Positions 1-9,048 are shown, counted from the first letter of the stretch. The stretch: DNA of 57,253 nucleotides from an uncultured Muribaculaceae bacterium (GCA_910579105.1 CAJTRT010000013.1:1-57253); one strand, 5' to 3'. Translations and numbers: made by a program. Notes: a model not told the origin generated them from the letters alone.

Positions 1-10
1 CGGTCCTGAC

Positions 11-35
11 AAAGGGCCGGGGGACCCTTTCTTTA
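11..35. terminator. Possible hairpin at the left edge
   Basis: An AAAGGG arm is followed about ten bases later by a CCCTTT arm and then CTTTA. It could end a transcript entering from the left of the window. The remaining sequence to 177 holds no gene that I can see, only a possible -7 box (TATTTTTG at 141-148) without a clear -33 element. Confidence 0.3.
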
Positions 36-177
36 TGCCCGCCCGGCTTTCACGCACGCCCGGCGGAACGGGATGCGTTACGAAAGCGACTTTTTTGTGA
101 ACCACAAGCGATGCGTAGGCGTTATGAATGTAGTTTGAATTATTTTTGTTAATTTTAAGTTAGTTATACGTTTCGCT

Positions 178-738
178 ATGATGGTTATGAAAATGTGTAA
201 TTGGGTGAATGGCGTGAAGAGAGCCGCCGTGGCGGTTGTCACCATGGTCGCGCTGGCGTCAGGCGCGCAGGCGCAGAAGGCCGAGATCCAGATAGGTTAC
301 GGCGGCTACACGCAGATGGACGCCACTGACTGCCATGATGGCTGGCATCATGTCAACAATGCCTGGGGCGCTCTCACCGCTGGGGTAAATTTCCAGATTA
401 ACCGGAAGATGTGGATCGGCCCGAGCTATACGTTTTCCAGTACGACGACAAAGGGGGGCCCGCATCATTCGAATATCGCCTACCACGCGATAATGCTCAA
501 CGGGCGTTACGAGTACTATCGGAATTCGATCGTGACGCTGTACGGGCATATCGGCCTGGGAGCCGAGATCTCCCATATGATGCCGCGTGACGAGGATGCC
601 TACAACTGTACTTATTTCGCGTACCAGTTCACACCCATCGGCGCGCAGTTCGGCATAACCCGCAGCGTGCTGATGTTTGGCGAGCTCGGTTTCGGCGCCC
701 AGGGACTGATCCAGGTCGGCTTCCGTTTCAGGCTTTGA
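178..738 (+). CDS. Outer-membrane beta-barrel-like protein, 186 aa
   Basis: Small exported protein of unknown function. A hydrophobic signal peptide ends near residue 33 (Ala-Gln-Ala-Gln). The mature part is rich in Gly, Tyr and alternating hydrophobic residues and ends in Phe-Arg-Phe-Arg-Leu, which fits an eight-stranded outer-membrane barrel of the OmpW/OmpX size class. Four Met codons lie in the first six residues (178, 181, 187 and 193), so the exact start is open. A -7-like box TATTTTTG sits at 141-148. Nothing in the sequence points to a ligand. The barrel call is inference from composition and length; the coding call is firmer because the frame is long and has a clean signal peptide. 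Confidence 0.65.
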   Translation: MMVMKMCNWVNGVKRAAVAVVTMVALASGAQAQKAEIQIGYGGYTQMDATDCHDGWHHVNNAWGALTAGVNFQINRKMWIGPSYTFSSTTTKGGPHHSNIAYHAIMLNGRYEYYRNSIVTLYGHIGLGAEISHMMPRDEDAYNCTYFAYQFTPIGAQFGITRSVLMFGELGFGAQGLIQVGFRFRL

Positions 739-887
739 CGGATGCCTGAGTTTGATCAAATGAAAATGCTATTGTAGTTGGCGGGCGCTGCCTGCCGGAT
801 ATAACCGTCGGCCATATCCGCGAGGGTGGTGGCTGGCGGTTTTATCTTGCTGTCTCATTGCCGATAAAGAGGGAAATGCGGCGGCGT

Positions 888-921
888 TTTGTAATAATAT
901 GGCGGATTTTTCGTAATTTTG
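888..921 (+). promoter_or_regulatory. Promoter of the glycyl-tRNA synthetase gene
   Basis: TTTG at 888-891 and TAATTTTG at 914-921 are separated by 22 bp, matching the Bacteroidota vegetative promoter (-33 TTTG, -7 TAnnTTTG) with a slightly long spacer. Transcription would begin near 928, which rules out the in-frame ATG at 926 and supports the start at 1016. Confidence 0.55.
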
Positions 922-1015
922 CCGAATGAAGCTTCCGCTGGCATCGCCCGTAGGCTTCGGAGGGTGTTGCAAAACCCTCATGATTCTTTACAGCCAAACA
1001 ACTAATCAGAATATA

Positions 1016-2560
1016 ATGGCACAACAGGAAGACGTGTTTAAGAAAATCGTTTCACACGCCAAGGAATACGGTTTCGTTTTTCAGTCAAGTGAAATTTACG
1101 ACGGGCTTTCGGCGGTTTATGACTACGGCCAGAACGGTGTCGAGCTCAAAAACAATATCAAGCGTTACTGGTGGGAGGCGATGACCCTCCTTCACGAGAA
1201 TATCGTGGGTATCGATTCCGCGATTTTCATGCATCCCACGATCTGGAAGGCTTCCGGCCATGTCGACGCCTTCAATGATCCTCTGATCGACAACCGCGAC
1301 TCCAAGAAGCGCTACCGCGCCGACGTGCTCATCGAGGACCAGATTGCCAAGTATGACGACAAGATCGAGAAGGAGGTGGCCAAGGCGCGCAAGCGTTTCG
1401 GCGAGAGCTTCGACGAGGCGCTTTACCGCCAGACCAATCCGCGCGTGGCCGAGCACCAGGCCAAGCGCGACGCCCTGCACAACCGTTTCGCCGAGGCGAT
1501 GAACGCCAACGACCTTAACGAGCTGCGCCAGATCATCCTCGACGAGGAGATTGTCGATCCTCTGAGCGGCACGCGCAACTGGACGGAGGTGCGCCAGTTC
1601 AACCTCATGTTCAAGACAGAGATGGGGTCGACCGCCGACGGCGCTATGACCGTCTATCTGCGTCCCGAGACCGCCCAGGGCATCTTCGTGAACTACCTTA
1701 ACGTGCAGAAGACGGGCCGTATGCGCATCCCCTTCGGCATCGCGCAGATCGGCAAGGCGTTCCGCAACGAGATTGTGGCGCGCCAGTTCATATTCCGCAT
1801 GCGCGAGTTCGAGCAGATGGAGATGCAGTTCTTCGTGCGTCCCGGCACCGAGCTGGAATGGTTCAAGAAGTGGAAGGAGACGCGCCTGCGCTGGCACAAG
1901 GCGCTGGGCCTGGGCGACGAGAAGTACCGCTACCACGACCACGAGAAGCTGGCCCATTACGCCAACGCCGCGACCGATATCGAGTTCCAGATGCCTTTCG
2001 GCTTCAAGGAGGTGGAGGGAATCCATTCCCGTACCAATTTCGACCTCTCGCAGCACGAGAAGTTCTCGGGCAAGAACATCAAGTATTTCGACCCGGAACT
2101 GAACGAGAGCTATGTGCCCTATGTGATAGAGACCTCGATCGGAGTCGACCGCATGTTCCTCTCCGTGCTCTGCTCGAGCTACGAGGAGCAGGCTCTCGAG
2201 GGTGGCGACAGCCGCGTGGTGCTGCACCTGCCCGAGGCGCTGGCGCCTGTGAAGTGCGCCGTGATGCCCCTGGTGCGCAAGGACGGCCTTCCCGAAAAGG
2301 CCCGCGAGATTGTAAACGGGCTTAAATTCGACTTCAACACCCATTACGAGGAGAAGGATTCGATCGGCAAGCGCTACCGCCGCCAGGACGCGATCGGCAC
2401 CCCGTTCTGCATAACTGTCGACCACCAGACCCTGGAAGACGGCACCGTGACTCTCCGCGAGCGCGACAGCATGGCCCAGAGCCGCGTCAAGGTCGGGGAG
2501 CTGCGGGGCATTATCGCCGACCGCGTGTCGCTCAATTCCCTGCTCCGCAAGCTGGGCTGA
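1016..2560 (+). CDS. glyS: Glycine--tRNA ligase, dimeric (single-chain) type
   Basis: Charges tRNA-Gly with glycine in the cytosol. This is the alpha2 single-chain class II enzyme, not the alpha2beta2 form. Class II motif 2 is visible around FRNE (near 1770), motif 3 around GVDRM (near 2145), and the C-terminal anticodon-binding domain begins near PVKCAVMPL (about 2250). Length is 514 aa, normal for the family. The frame is open from 926, but the promoter at 888-921 would start transcription inside that extension, and the residues before 1016 resemble nothing in the family, so ATG 1016 (MAQQEDVFKK) is chosen. Confidence 0.95.
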   Translation: MAQQEDVFKKIVSHAKEYGFVFQSSEIYDGLSAVYDYGQNGVELKNNIKRYWWEAMTLLHENIVGIDSAIFMHPTIWKASGHVDAFNDPLIDNRDSKKRYRADVLIEDQIAKYDDKIEKEVAKARKRFGESFDEALYRQTNPRVAEHQAKRDALHNRFAEAMNANDLNELRQIILDEEIVDPLSGTRNWTEVRQFNLMFKTEMGSTADGAMTVYLRPETAQGIFVNYLNVQKTGRMRIPFGIAQIGKAFRNEIVARQFIFRMREFEQMEMQFFVRPGTELEWFKKWKETRLRWHKALGLGDEKYRYHDHEKLAHYANAATDIEFQMPFGFKEVEGIHSRTNFDLSQHEKFSGKNIKYFDPELNESYVPYVIETSIGVDRMFLSVLCSSYEEQALEGGDSRVVLHLPEALAPVKCAVMPLVRKDGLPEKAREIVNGLKFDFNTHYEEKDSIGKRYRRQDAIGTPFCITVDHQTLEDGTVTLRERDSMAQSRVKVGELRGIIADRVSLNSLLRKLG

Positions 2561-2651
2561 CAGGCTTGCGAGGACCCTGCGGCGTGAACAATCACCTGGA
2601 AATTTGTTATACAATTGTTACGCCCGTTTATAACTAATTATCAAAGAAACA

Positions 2652-3254
2652 ATGAAAAAAGGACTTATAGTAACGATAGTGGCCGTCGTCGCCCTGTTCA
2701 TCCTCTTCGCAGGCGGATGCTCGAGCTACAACGGCATGGTGGAGGCCGACCAGGCCGTGCAGCAGCAGTGGGGCCAGGTCGAGAACCAGTACCAGCGTCG
2801 CAACGACCTTATCCCCAACCTGGTGGGAACTGTCAAAGGGTATGCCGAGCATGAAAGCTCGACCTTGCAGAATGTGACCAACGCCCGCGCCGGGCTTACC
2901 AAAGCCTATAACGAGGCCAACGCCGCCCAGGCTGCCGGATCGGAAGACATCGCAGCCTACCAGCAGGCCCAGGGGCAGCTCAAAAGCGCCCTCGACATCT
3001 ATGTGAACGCCGTGCGTGAGGCTTACCCCGACCTGAAGGCCAACGAGAACTTCCTCTCGCTCCAGGCGCAGCTCGAATCAACCGAGAACCGCGTCGCGAC
3101 CGAGCGCAAGCGCTACAACGACGTGGTGAAGGAATACAACGTGAAGGTGCTCCGCTTCCCCGGCCGCATTTTCGCCGCCATATTCGGCTACGGCCCGAAG
3201 GAGATGTTCAAGGCCGAGGAAGGCGCGCAGAAGGCTCCGAAAGTGGAATTTTAA
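2652..3254 (+). CDS. lemA: LemA family protein
   Basis: Membrane-anchored helical protein of the LemA family, whose function is poorly defined. An N-terminal hydrophobic segment (residues 5-20) is followed by a lipobox-like Ala-Gly-Gly-Cys, so it may be lipidated at Cys23. The family signature Asn-Asp-Leu-Ile-Pro-Asn-Leu lies near residues 54-60 and is followed by long amphipathic helices. Length of 200 aa is typical. The usual htpX or TPM-domain partner is not next to it; an FKBP lipoprotein gene starts 18 bp downstream on the same strand. Confidence 0.9.
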   Translation: MKKGLIVTIVAVVALFILFAGGCSSYNGMVEADQAVQQQWGQVENQYQRRNDLIPNLVGTVKGYAEHESSTLQNVTNARAGLTKAYNEANAAQAAGSEDIAAYQQAQGQLKSALDIYVNAVREAYPDLKANENFLSLQAQLESTENRVATERKRYNDVVKEYNVKVLRFPGRIFAAIFGYGPKEMFKAEEGAQKAPKVEF

Positions 3255-3272
3255 GCGTTTGACCGAGACCCG

Positions 3273-3827
3273 ATGAAAAGACTACTTTACGCGCTTGGCG
3301 CTGTCGCGCTCGGCTGCGCGGCGTGGAGCTGCGACGACGATGACGACTACGTTGACTACTGGACCGAGTACGCGTCCTACCGCGAGGCCAACGAGCGGTG
3401 GATCGCCGAGCAGGAGAAACTGACTGACGAGGACGGCCAGCCGTTCTACGAAAGGCTGGTGCCGTCGTGGGACAAGGGGTCGTACATCCTGATCCACTGG
3501 TTCAACGACCGGTCAGAGACCGCCGGCAACCTCCAGCCCTACCTGACATCAACGGTAACCACCAAGTACCGCGGTTACCTCTATGACGGCACCCTGTTCG
3601 ACAAATCGAAGGAGACGGCCGACAGCACTTTCACCACGCCTGTGAACGGGGTGATTGACGGCTGGCAGATAGCGTTGCAGAATATGCGCGTCGGCGATAC
3701 GGTGCAGATCGTGGTGCCGTACGCGTCGGCCTACGGAGCGCAGGAAAACGGCCAGATCAAGCCTTATTCAGCGCTACGTTTCAACCTGCGCCTCACCGAC
3801 ATTGACGACCTGGAGGTTAAGCCTTAG
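3273..3827 (+). CDS. FKBP-type peptidyl-prolyl isomerase, lipoprotein
   Basis: Predicted to catalyse cis-trans isomerisation of peptidyl-proline bonds in the periplasm or at the outer-membrane inner face. A signal peptide with lipobox ends at Cys20 and is followed by an acidic run of five Asp, typical of surface or outer-membrane lipoproteins in Bacteroidota. The FKBP domain covers roughly residues 85-182, with GTLFDKS, the VIDGWQIALQNM helix and the VPYASAYG loop all recognisable. Length 184 aa. It follows lemA closely and is probably cotranscribed with it. The catalytic competence of the pocket is not proven by sequence alone. Confidence 0.88.
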   Translation: MKRLLYALGAVALGCAAWSCDDDDDYVDYWTEYASYREANERWIAEQEKLTDEDGQPFYERLVPSWDKGSYILIHWFNDRSETAGNLQPYLTSTVTTKYRGYLYDGTLFDKSKETADSTFTTPVNGVIDGWQIALQNMRVGDTVQIVVPYASAYGAQENGQIKPYSALRFNLRLTDIDDLEVKP

Positions 3828-3861
3828 GAAGCGCCGAAGCCAACCAAGCCTTAATTCAAGA

Positions 3862-4189
3862 ATGAGTAGGACAAAAGTAGCTGCCGCGACGGCCGGGTCT
3901 GTCGCGGCGGCGTTCATAACCGGGGGTGTCGCCGACGCCGGCGCTGCCGCCGCGGCATGATTTCCTGTACTGGGAGTTCGAGGAGACAGACCAGATCGGG
4001 GTTCGCGCCGGCGATTGGAAGCTGATTGTCAAGAAGGGGACCCCCGAGCTTTACAACCTCGCGTCCGACATTCACGAAGACCGCGACGTCGCTGCCGCCC
4101 ATCCGGAAATCGTCAGGAGTCTGGTCGATGTCATATACAGGGAGCATACTCCCTCGGAACTGTTCAAGGTGACTTTGCCGGAGCGGTAA
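3862..4189 (+). pseudogene. Relic of a sulfatase gene (internal deletion and frameshift)
   Basis: The segment starts with an ATG-initiated Ala/Gly-rich signal-peptide-like reading frame (3862-3960, 32 codons). It continues in another frame with the characteristic C-terminal tail of type I (arylsulfatase-like) sulfatases: LYWEFEE at about 3967, VRAGDWKLI at about 4000, ELYNLASD at about 4048, then AAHPEIV and HTPSELF near 4150. The whole catalytic core is missing, including the formylglycine motif Cys/Ser-x-Pro-x-Arg and the metal-binding residues. The two retained ends are out of frame with each other. The simplest reading is a gene that lost about 400 codons by internal deletion. It cannot encode an active enzyme. 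Confidence 0.75.
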
Positions 4190-4321
4190 AGCGCGGGGCG
4201 TGCAAGGAAAATTGTATTTATTTAAGGGATTTTTCGGATGTTCTCAACCAAATCGCCGCCCCGGTGGTTATATCTATGTGCGGCGCATCTAAGCGCGGCG
4301 CTTTAACAGCAACCAATCAAA

Positions 4322-4675
4322 ATGATACAGAAAAAAGTCATAGACGCGATATACAAGAAATTCAAGCGCCGCCCCGATTCTCCCGACGAACTCGATATCC
4401 CACTGTTGTTTGAGAAACTCCCTGAAAACGCGTCAGTTGAAATTGACGGCGACGAGCTTGTGCTGCCAATGGTCGATTGCGACTCGCCGTTTCATAGGAT
4501 TCCCGTATCGCACATCCACGCCATAATAGATTTTGACGAGGCTGTGGCCATAGTGCTTCACAGCTCGATCGTGTTCATATCCAAGGACGACGGTGCTGTT
4601 TTCGTGCATATAAAGGAAATTGGTATGTCGTTTCTCGACCGCGTGCGCAATGCTCTGTCGGGCGGCTCTATTTAG
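4322..4675 (+). CDS. Hypothetical protein, 117 aa
   Basis: I do not recognise this protein. It has no signal peptide and no membrane segment, so it is probably cytosolic. It begins with a basic stretch (KKFKRRP) and continues with a mixed alpha/beta pattern containing several acidic turns (DGDELV, DFDEA, SKDDGA). The codon usage resembles its neighbours. It lies between the sulfatase relic and the promoter of the CHASE2 operon, with 132 bp of non-coding sequence upstream in which I see no clear promoter. Function is unknown. Confidence 0.6.
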   Translation: MIQKKVIDAIYKKFKRRPDSPDELDIPLLFEKLPENASVEIDGDELVLPMVDCDSPFHRIPVSHIHAIIDFDEAVAIVLHSSIVFISKDDGAVFVHIKEIGMSFLDRVRNALSGGSI

Positions 4676-4688
4676 ATATTTCTTAAAT

Positions 4689-4719
4689 TTTGTTATTTGC
4701 GGAAAAATTCCTATTTTTG
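4689..4719 (+). promoter_or_regulatory. Promoter of the CHASE2-caspase operon
   Basis: TTTG at 4689-4692, a 19-bp spacer, then TATTTTTG at 4712-4719 match the Bacteroidota -33/-7 consensus closely. The predicted transcription start is about 27 bp before the ATG of the CHASE2 gene. I saw no second consensus promoter in the short gaps between the seven following genes. Confidence 0.65.
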
Positions 4720-4751
4720 CCCGATAAACCTACATTATTTCCGCGACTTAT

Positions 4752-5978
4752 ATGAAGCACGCAGGTGCCCCTAACCGGATTGGGGGGGGTAAATCCTTGT
4801 ATATCAGAATATTACAGGCGTTAGGGATTAGCATCCTGGCGTTTGCGCTCTCGCTTGTGCTTATGTCGCCATTCTCGTTCTCGGCCACCGCGCTTTTGGC
4901 GGCCCCTGACCAGAACGACTTCACAATCAACGATTTTTACAATATGGCCGCCGACGGGCGCGCAGTGCGCACGCTCGATCCGGATGTGGTGATTGTCGAC
5001 ATCACGGAATGTGACCGCCTGGGGACGGCCCAGGTGCTCGATTTCATCAGGGAATGTTCCCCGCGGGCCGTGGGGGTCGACATAGTGTTCCGCGCGCCCT
5101 CGGAAAATGACTCTCTCCTGCTGGCGGCATTGAAGGATATGCCGCAGGCTGTCCTGGCAGAGACTGTGCGTCCCGCCGGAACTGAGAAAGACGTGCGTTT
5201 CGAGTATGACGAGGTGTCGTTTTTCCGCGACTCGCTGCCTGATTACCAGGGAGGCGTGGTAAACCTTCCCACAACGGCGGAGTCCAGCCCTGTCCGCGAG
5301 TTCGCCCCGGAATACCTTCTGGCCGACGACCGCATAGCGCAGTCGTTCGCGTCGGCGGTGGCCCGCCAGGCCTCTCCGGAAAGGTGGGCCGACCTGGCCC
5401 GTCGGGAAAAGCGCCACGAGGTTATCAACTATGTGTCGCGTTCCTATCTCATATACACTCCGGAGGAGATGGTGGCCAATGCGGACGAGCTTGCCGGCAA
5501 GGTGGTGCTGGTGGGGGCGATGCGCGAGGTCGCCGATATGCATCCCACCCCTGTCAAGCGCCGCATGTCGGGGGTAGAGATTCATGCCAGGGCTGTTTCC
5601 ACCATACTGAACGGGAATTACTATTACCAGCTGCCCGACGGCGCCAACTGGGCGATTGCCTTCCTGCTGGCGTTCGCCGTGATATTCTGTTCGCTGACGC
5701 TGCCACCCGCGGGCAAGGGGTTGCTGCTCCGGATATTCCAGATATCCTTGCTTTACGCCATAATCAGGGTCGGATACACTTTCTTCGTCGACCATTCGGT
5801 AATCGTCAATTTCTCCTATTCGCTGCTGATGGTGACCTTCGGGCTTTTCGCCGCCGACATATGGCTGGGCCTGACGGCTTTTGGCGGCTGGCTGATATCG
5901 ATCTTCCGCCGTAGTGGCCGGCGGCAGACCCAGGAAAACACGCCGCGACCAACCAACGAAACATTATCACAGATATGA
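4752..5978 (+). CDS. CHASE2-domain membrane sensor without output domain
   Basis: Likely extracytoplasmic sensor in the inner membrane. One N-terminal transmembrane helix (about residues 18-40) is followed by a periplasmic CHASE2 domain (about 45-290), with typical stretches such as DPDVVIVDITE, PRAVGVDIVF and the GKVVLVGAM strand followed by GVEIHARAVSTIL. Three further hydrophobic helices (about 296-385) close the protein, leaving a short basic cytosolic tail. In most families CHASE2 is fused to a kinase, adenylate cyclase or GGDEF output; here nothing follows. Its stop codon overlaps the next ATG (ATGA at 5975-5978), so translation is coupled to the FecR-like protein. Confidence 0.85.
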   Translation: MKHAGAPNRIGGGKSLYIRILQALGISILAFALSLVLMSPFSFSATALLAAPDQNDFTINDFYNMAADGRAVRTLDPDVVIVDITECDRLGTAQVLDFIRECSPRAVGVDIVFRAPSENDSLLLAALKDMPQAVLAETVRPAGTEKDVRFEYDEVSFFRDSLPDYQGGVVNLPTTAESSPVREFAPEYLLADDRIAQSFASAVARQASPERWADLARREKRHEVINYVSRSYLIYTPEEMVANADELAGKVVLVGAMREVADMHPTPVKRRMSGVEIHARAVSTILNGNYYYQLPDGANWAIAFLLAFAVIFCSLTLPPAGKGLLLRIFQISLLYAIIRVGYTFFVDHSVIVNFSYSLLMVTFGLFAADIWLGLTAFGGWLISIFRRSGRRQTQENTPRPTNETLSQI

Positions 5979-6853
5979 AACCACACCTTATAACCATCCG
6001 ATTGCTCGCTGCCGCCGCGGCCATTCTCGCCGCGCTGCCGGCGGCGGGCCAGAGCATGCCGTATACCGTCCACGAAGTGAGCGGCCCGGTTAAAATCGCC
6101 AGCGGCGGCAAGACACAGGCCGCCGAGAAGGGCATGGCGGTGAAAGGATCTGACAACGTGATTGTCGCCGACGGCGGCGAGATCCAGATCCTCCACAAGC
6201 CGATGCACAAGATTTACGTATGGAACACTCCCGGCACAATCTCGGTGAGCAGCCTTATGATAAACGCCAAGGACCTCGCTGCCGACAACTCGGGGGCTTT
6301 CAACAAGTTCACGACTTTCTCGAAGCGCGACAAGTCGGAGGGGCAGACGGTTTACAGCACCGTGGGCCGCACCACCCGTTCCATGGCGAAGTTCGATCCC
6401 GATGCCCGCGGCATGCAGGTCGACGCGGAAACACTGGCGGCGCTCGTGTCGCCGCGGCTTCTCGCCGGCGGCTTCGCGGAGGGGGAGTGCCCGGTCAGCT
6501 TTACCCGCTCGATGGACGGCCGTCTCGGGGGCGCGACTTTCACCATGGCCAACACGCTTGGTTATCCCATATATTTCAATATCTTGAAAATCAACACATC
6601 TGGTGCCGCGCCCAGGGTCGAGATCTCGGAACTCGGGCAGCCTACCGGCAACTATGTCGTGCGTCCCGGCCAGACCCTTATGCGCGGCCAGCAGAGCGGC
6701 CTCGCGGCGGGCGACCGTCACGTGGTGGTCATGACCCAGTGTTTCTTTGACATCGACAAGCTCCTGGAGGCCATCGACGCGCGCCTGGCCGGAAGCATGC
6801 GCGAACCCGGCGACGGGGCGGAGCAGATCCCGGTATTTGTCGGTTCTCTATGA
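5975..6853 (+). CDS. Exported FecR-like protein, 292 aa
   Basis: Predicted periplasmic protein. The signal peptide ends near residue 26 (Ala-Ala-Gly-Gln). Residues 30-100 show the pattern of FecR-type domains: a VSGPVKI strand, the AEKGMAVKGSD turn, then VIVADGGEIQIL. The second half (about residues 165-265) contains FTMANTLGYPIYFNILKI and a VVRPGQTL turn, weakly resembling the DUF4384 fold of the gene at 11651. It overlaps the CHASE2 gene by four bases. FecR-like domains are often found with CHASE2 and caspase-like proteins in other phyla. The domain assignment is from pattern only and should be treated as tentative. Confidence 0.6.
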   Translation: MKPHLITIRLLAAAAAILAALPAAGQSMPYTVHEVSGPVKIASGGKTQAAEKGMAVKGSDNVIVADGGEIQILHKPMHKIYVWNTPGTISVSSLMINAKDLAADNSGAFNKFTTFSKRDKSEGQTVYSTVGRTTRSMAKFDPDARGMQVDAETLAALVSPRLLAGGFAEGECPVSFTRSMDGRLGGATFTMANTLGYPIYFNILKINTSGAAPRVEISELGQPTGNYVVRPGQTLMRGQQSGLAAGDRHVVVMTQCFFDIDKLLEAIDARLAGSMREPGDGAEQIPVFVGSL

Positions 6854-6908
6854 ACCGTCGTCACACACACACACGCATATACAACCAATCAAAACACATA
6901 CACACATT

Positions 6909-9008
6909 ATGAGACAATGGTTTAAAGCCATCGCCACAGCCACACTGGCAGCGGCGGCGCTCACACCGGCGGTCATCGCCGCGAAGAAGACGGCTGTCAA
7001 GGAGCCGCGCCTGCCTAAGAATGAATACGCGTTCAAGGTCGGGTTCAACCCGACGGAACTGCTGGTTTACAGCAACGCGTTCTTCCCTCGCAACCATAAG
7101 CGCATGGTGACACCCCGCGGGCAGGTCCTTGTCGAGGTTGGCAAGAAAGACACCATAACGGATATGGCCATGAGCCCGGCGGGAAATACCTTCATCGCCG
7201 TCTACAAGAACAAGAATAAGAGCGTGGCGGAAGTATGGTCGTTGGAAGCCCCCGAGCCCGACAAGAAGTTCGAGGCGAGCAACAAGAAGCTCGGCAATCC
7301 CACGGCCGGGGCGTACACTCCCGATGCCCGCGCGTTGCTGCTGGCCACTTCGACAGGTATCCACCAGCTCGAGCCGCGCAAGTTCGCCGAGACAGGCAGT
7401 TTTGCGATTCCATTCGAGGTCAGGGAGATGGCGGTCAGCCCCAACGGCTATTTCCTCGCCGTGAGCGGCGGCAAGAAGGCAGCTGTCTACAATCTCGAGG
7501 AGAGGAAGCTCCGCAAGGAATGGGAGTTTGACGCTGACGTTACCGACATGGTGTTCAATGTAGAGAGCAGCCAGCTCGCCGTGCTCACAGCCGACGGAGT
7601 GGCCGGTATCTACGACACGCGCACGATGCTCGTCAAGAAGATCATCAACGATCTCGGCCGCGGCATCGCCTGCGACTATAATTTCGACGGCAAATATCTC
7701 GCCGTGGCGACCGACCCCTCGCAGATCGTGCTCATAAACCTGCTCAACGACGAGCGCGAGACCTATGACATTGCCGACGGGTTCGTCACCGACCTGCGCT
7801 TCATTCCCGACTCGCGCCGCAACACGCTGATGACCTATACGACTCTCAACGCTGTGCAGGCCAAGCGTATGAGCCATCTCGCCCCGTATTACGGCAAGCT
7901 CATCGCCGACCAGGTCAACGAGCGCATGAACGAGTGGATGAAGATGCTGCCTGGCGAAACGCTCGAAGAGTACCAGGCCCGTGTCAACGAGCAGAGCCGC
8001 GCGGCGCAGGCACGGCTGTTCGAGTCGGAGATTTCCACCCAGTTCGCCGGCGACCAGCTTTCCATGGCTGAGGTGTCGCTGGGGAAGTACAACCGCACCA
8101 ACGGCATGCTTAAGGTCGATTTCTCTACGATGCCCTCTATCCTGCTTCCTGTGCCTGAGGAGAATATCACCGCCTTCACCAATGCCGGCGACATCAGTTT
8201 CTCGGATGTGCGCTACGGCGTGCTGCCCGACGACAACTTCGAGATCATCTACGCCAAGGTGCTCAACAGGAACGACGGCCAGACCTATGTCTACGACAAC
8301 ATCGACCGCGTCCCCCTGAGCTTCATGGAGGGGGACGACAACGTTGTGTCGCTCGAGATCATCCAGCAGCAGATGATGGAGGAGAAGAAGTTGCAGGAGA
8401 TCCGCCAGCAGGTGATCGAGCGCTCGAAACAGCAGAACATCATCTCGGACCATACGAACATAACCGTTGACTCGCGCGTGGTGCCCGACTACGATGCCAA
8501 CGGCGAGCGGATTCTGAACTACCTGGTCAAGTTCACCTACGAGGTCGATCCGGAATTTTCGGCCCAGGAGGACTTCCTGCCCGGCAAATACCATGTCGGG
8601 GAATCGGGAGCGGCCACGTCGATGCTCACCATCGTCAAGGAGGCGTTCGAGGGGGATTTCGCCCAGTATCTCAAAGAGGGCAAGAAGTTGAAAATAAACA
8701 TATCAGGCACGGCTGACTCGTCGCCCATCATCCACGGCATACCCTACGACGGCTCGTTTGGCGAGATCGAGGGGGAACCGGTATGGCAGAACGGCGAGCT
8801 TTCGTCGATGACCATCACCGACAAGGCGATGCAGAACGAACAGCTCGCGCTGTTACGCGCCCTGGGCGTGCGCAAGTACCTCGACGACAATGTCAAAGAC
8901 CTCGGAAAGATGAATACCGACTACCGCTACGAGGTGAACGTCGCCCAGGACAAGGGGGGCCAGTATCGCCGTATCACAACCGAGTTCACTTTCATAGACG
9001 CGTTTTGA
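6909..9008 (+). CDS. Exported beta-propeller (WD40-like) protein with C-terminal OmpA-like region
   Basis: 699-residue exported protein. The signal peptide ends near residue 22. Residues about 45-330 carry propeller-type repeats with alternating short strands (for example PNGYFLAVSGG, SQLAVLTADG and KYLAVATDPSQ). A helical segment follows, with coiled-coil-like QQQMMEEKKLQEI near residue 485. The last 140 residues, with INISGTADSS and a LLRALGVRKYL helix, resemble an OmpA-like peptidoglycan-associating fold, though the full signature is not obvious. The frame is open further upstream, but only ATG 6909 gives a signal peptide. The 55-bp leader is unusually rich in CA dinucleotides. No enzymatic site is seen. 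Confidence 0.75.
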   Translation: MRQWFKAIATATLAAAALTPAVIAAKKTAVKEPRLPKNEYAFKVGFNPTELLVYSNAFFPRNHKRMVTPRGQVLVEVGKKDTITDMAMSPAGNTFIAVYKNKNKSVAEVWSLEAPEPDKKFEASNKKLGNPTAGAYTPDARALLLATSTGIHQLEPRKFAETGSFAIPFEVREMAVSPNGYFLAVSGGKKAAVYNLEERKLRKEWEFDADVTDMVFNVESSQLAVLTADGVAGIYDTRTMLVKKIINDLGRGIACDYNFDGKYLAVATDPSQIVLINLLNDERETYDIADGFVTDLRFIPDSRRNTLMTYTTLNAVQAKRMSHLAPYYGKLIADQVNERMNEWMKMLPGETLEEYQARVNEQSRAAQARLFESEISTQFAGDQLSMAEVSLGKYNRTNGMLKVDFSTMPSILLPVPEENITAFTNAGDISFSDVRYGVLPDDNFEIIYAKVLNRNDGQTYVYDNIDRVPLSFMEGDDNVVSLEIIQQQMMEEKKLQEIRQQVIERSKQQNIISDHTNITVDSRVVPDYDANGERILNYLVKFTYEVDPEFSAQEDFLPGKYHVGESGAATSMLTIVKEAFEGDFAQYLKEGKKLKINISGTADSSPIIHGIPYDGSFGEIEGEPVWQNGELSSMTITDKAMQNEQLALLRALGVRKYLDDNVKDLGKMNTDYRYEVNVAQDKGGQYRRITTEFTFIDAF

Positions 9009-9048
9009 CAAACTCGATATAATTTCAGACAATCTCTTAAAGCAGTTG

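Noticed and set aside
926..1015. In-frame extension of glycyl-tRNA synthetase starting at 926
   Set aside because: The promoter's -7 box ends at 921, so transcription starts at or after this ATG, and the added 30 residues resemble nothing in the family.
1085..2614. Long minus-strand open frame opposite glyS (and similar frames opposite 6909-9008 and 47304-49133)
   Set aside because: These are GC-rich shadow frames: low-complexity Leu/Val/Ala/His-rich sequence without domains, opposite clearly coding genes.
6858..6908. CA-dinucleotide-rich leader before the beta-propeller gene, considered as a phase-variation tract
   Set aside because: The longest pure run is only about 13 bases and is not located within a promoter spacer or coding start; slippage has no obvious effect.
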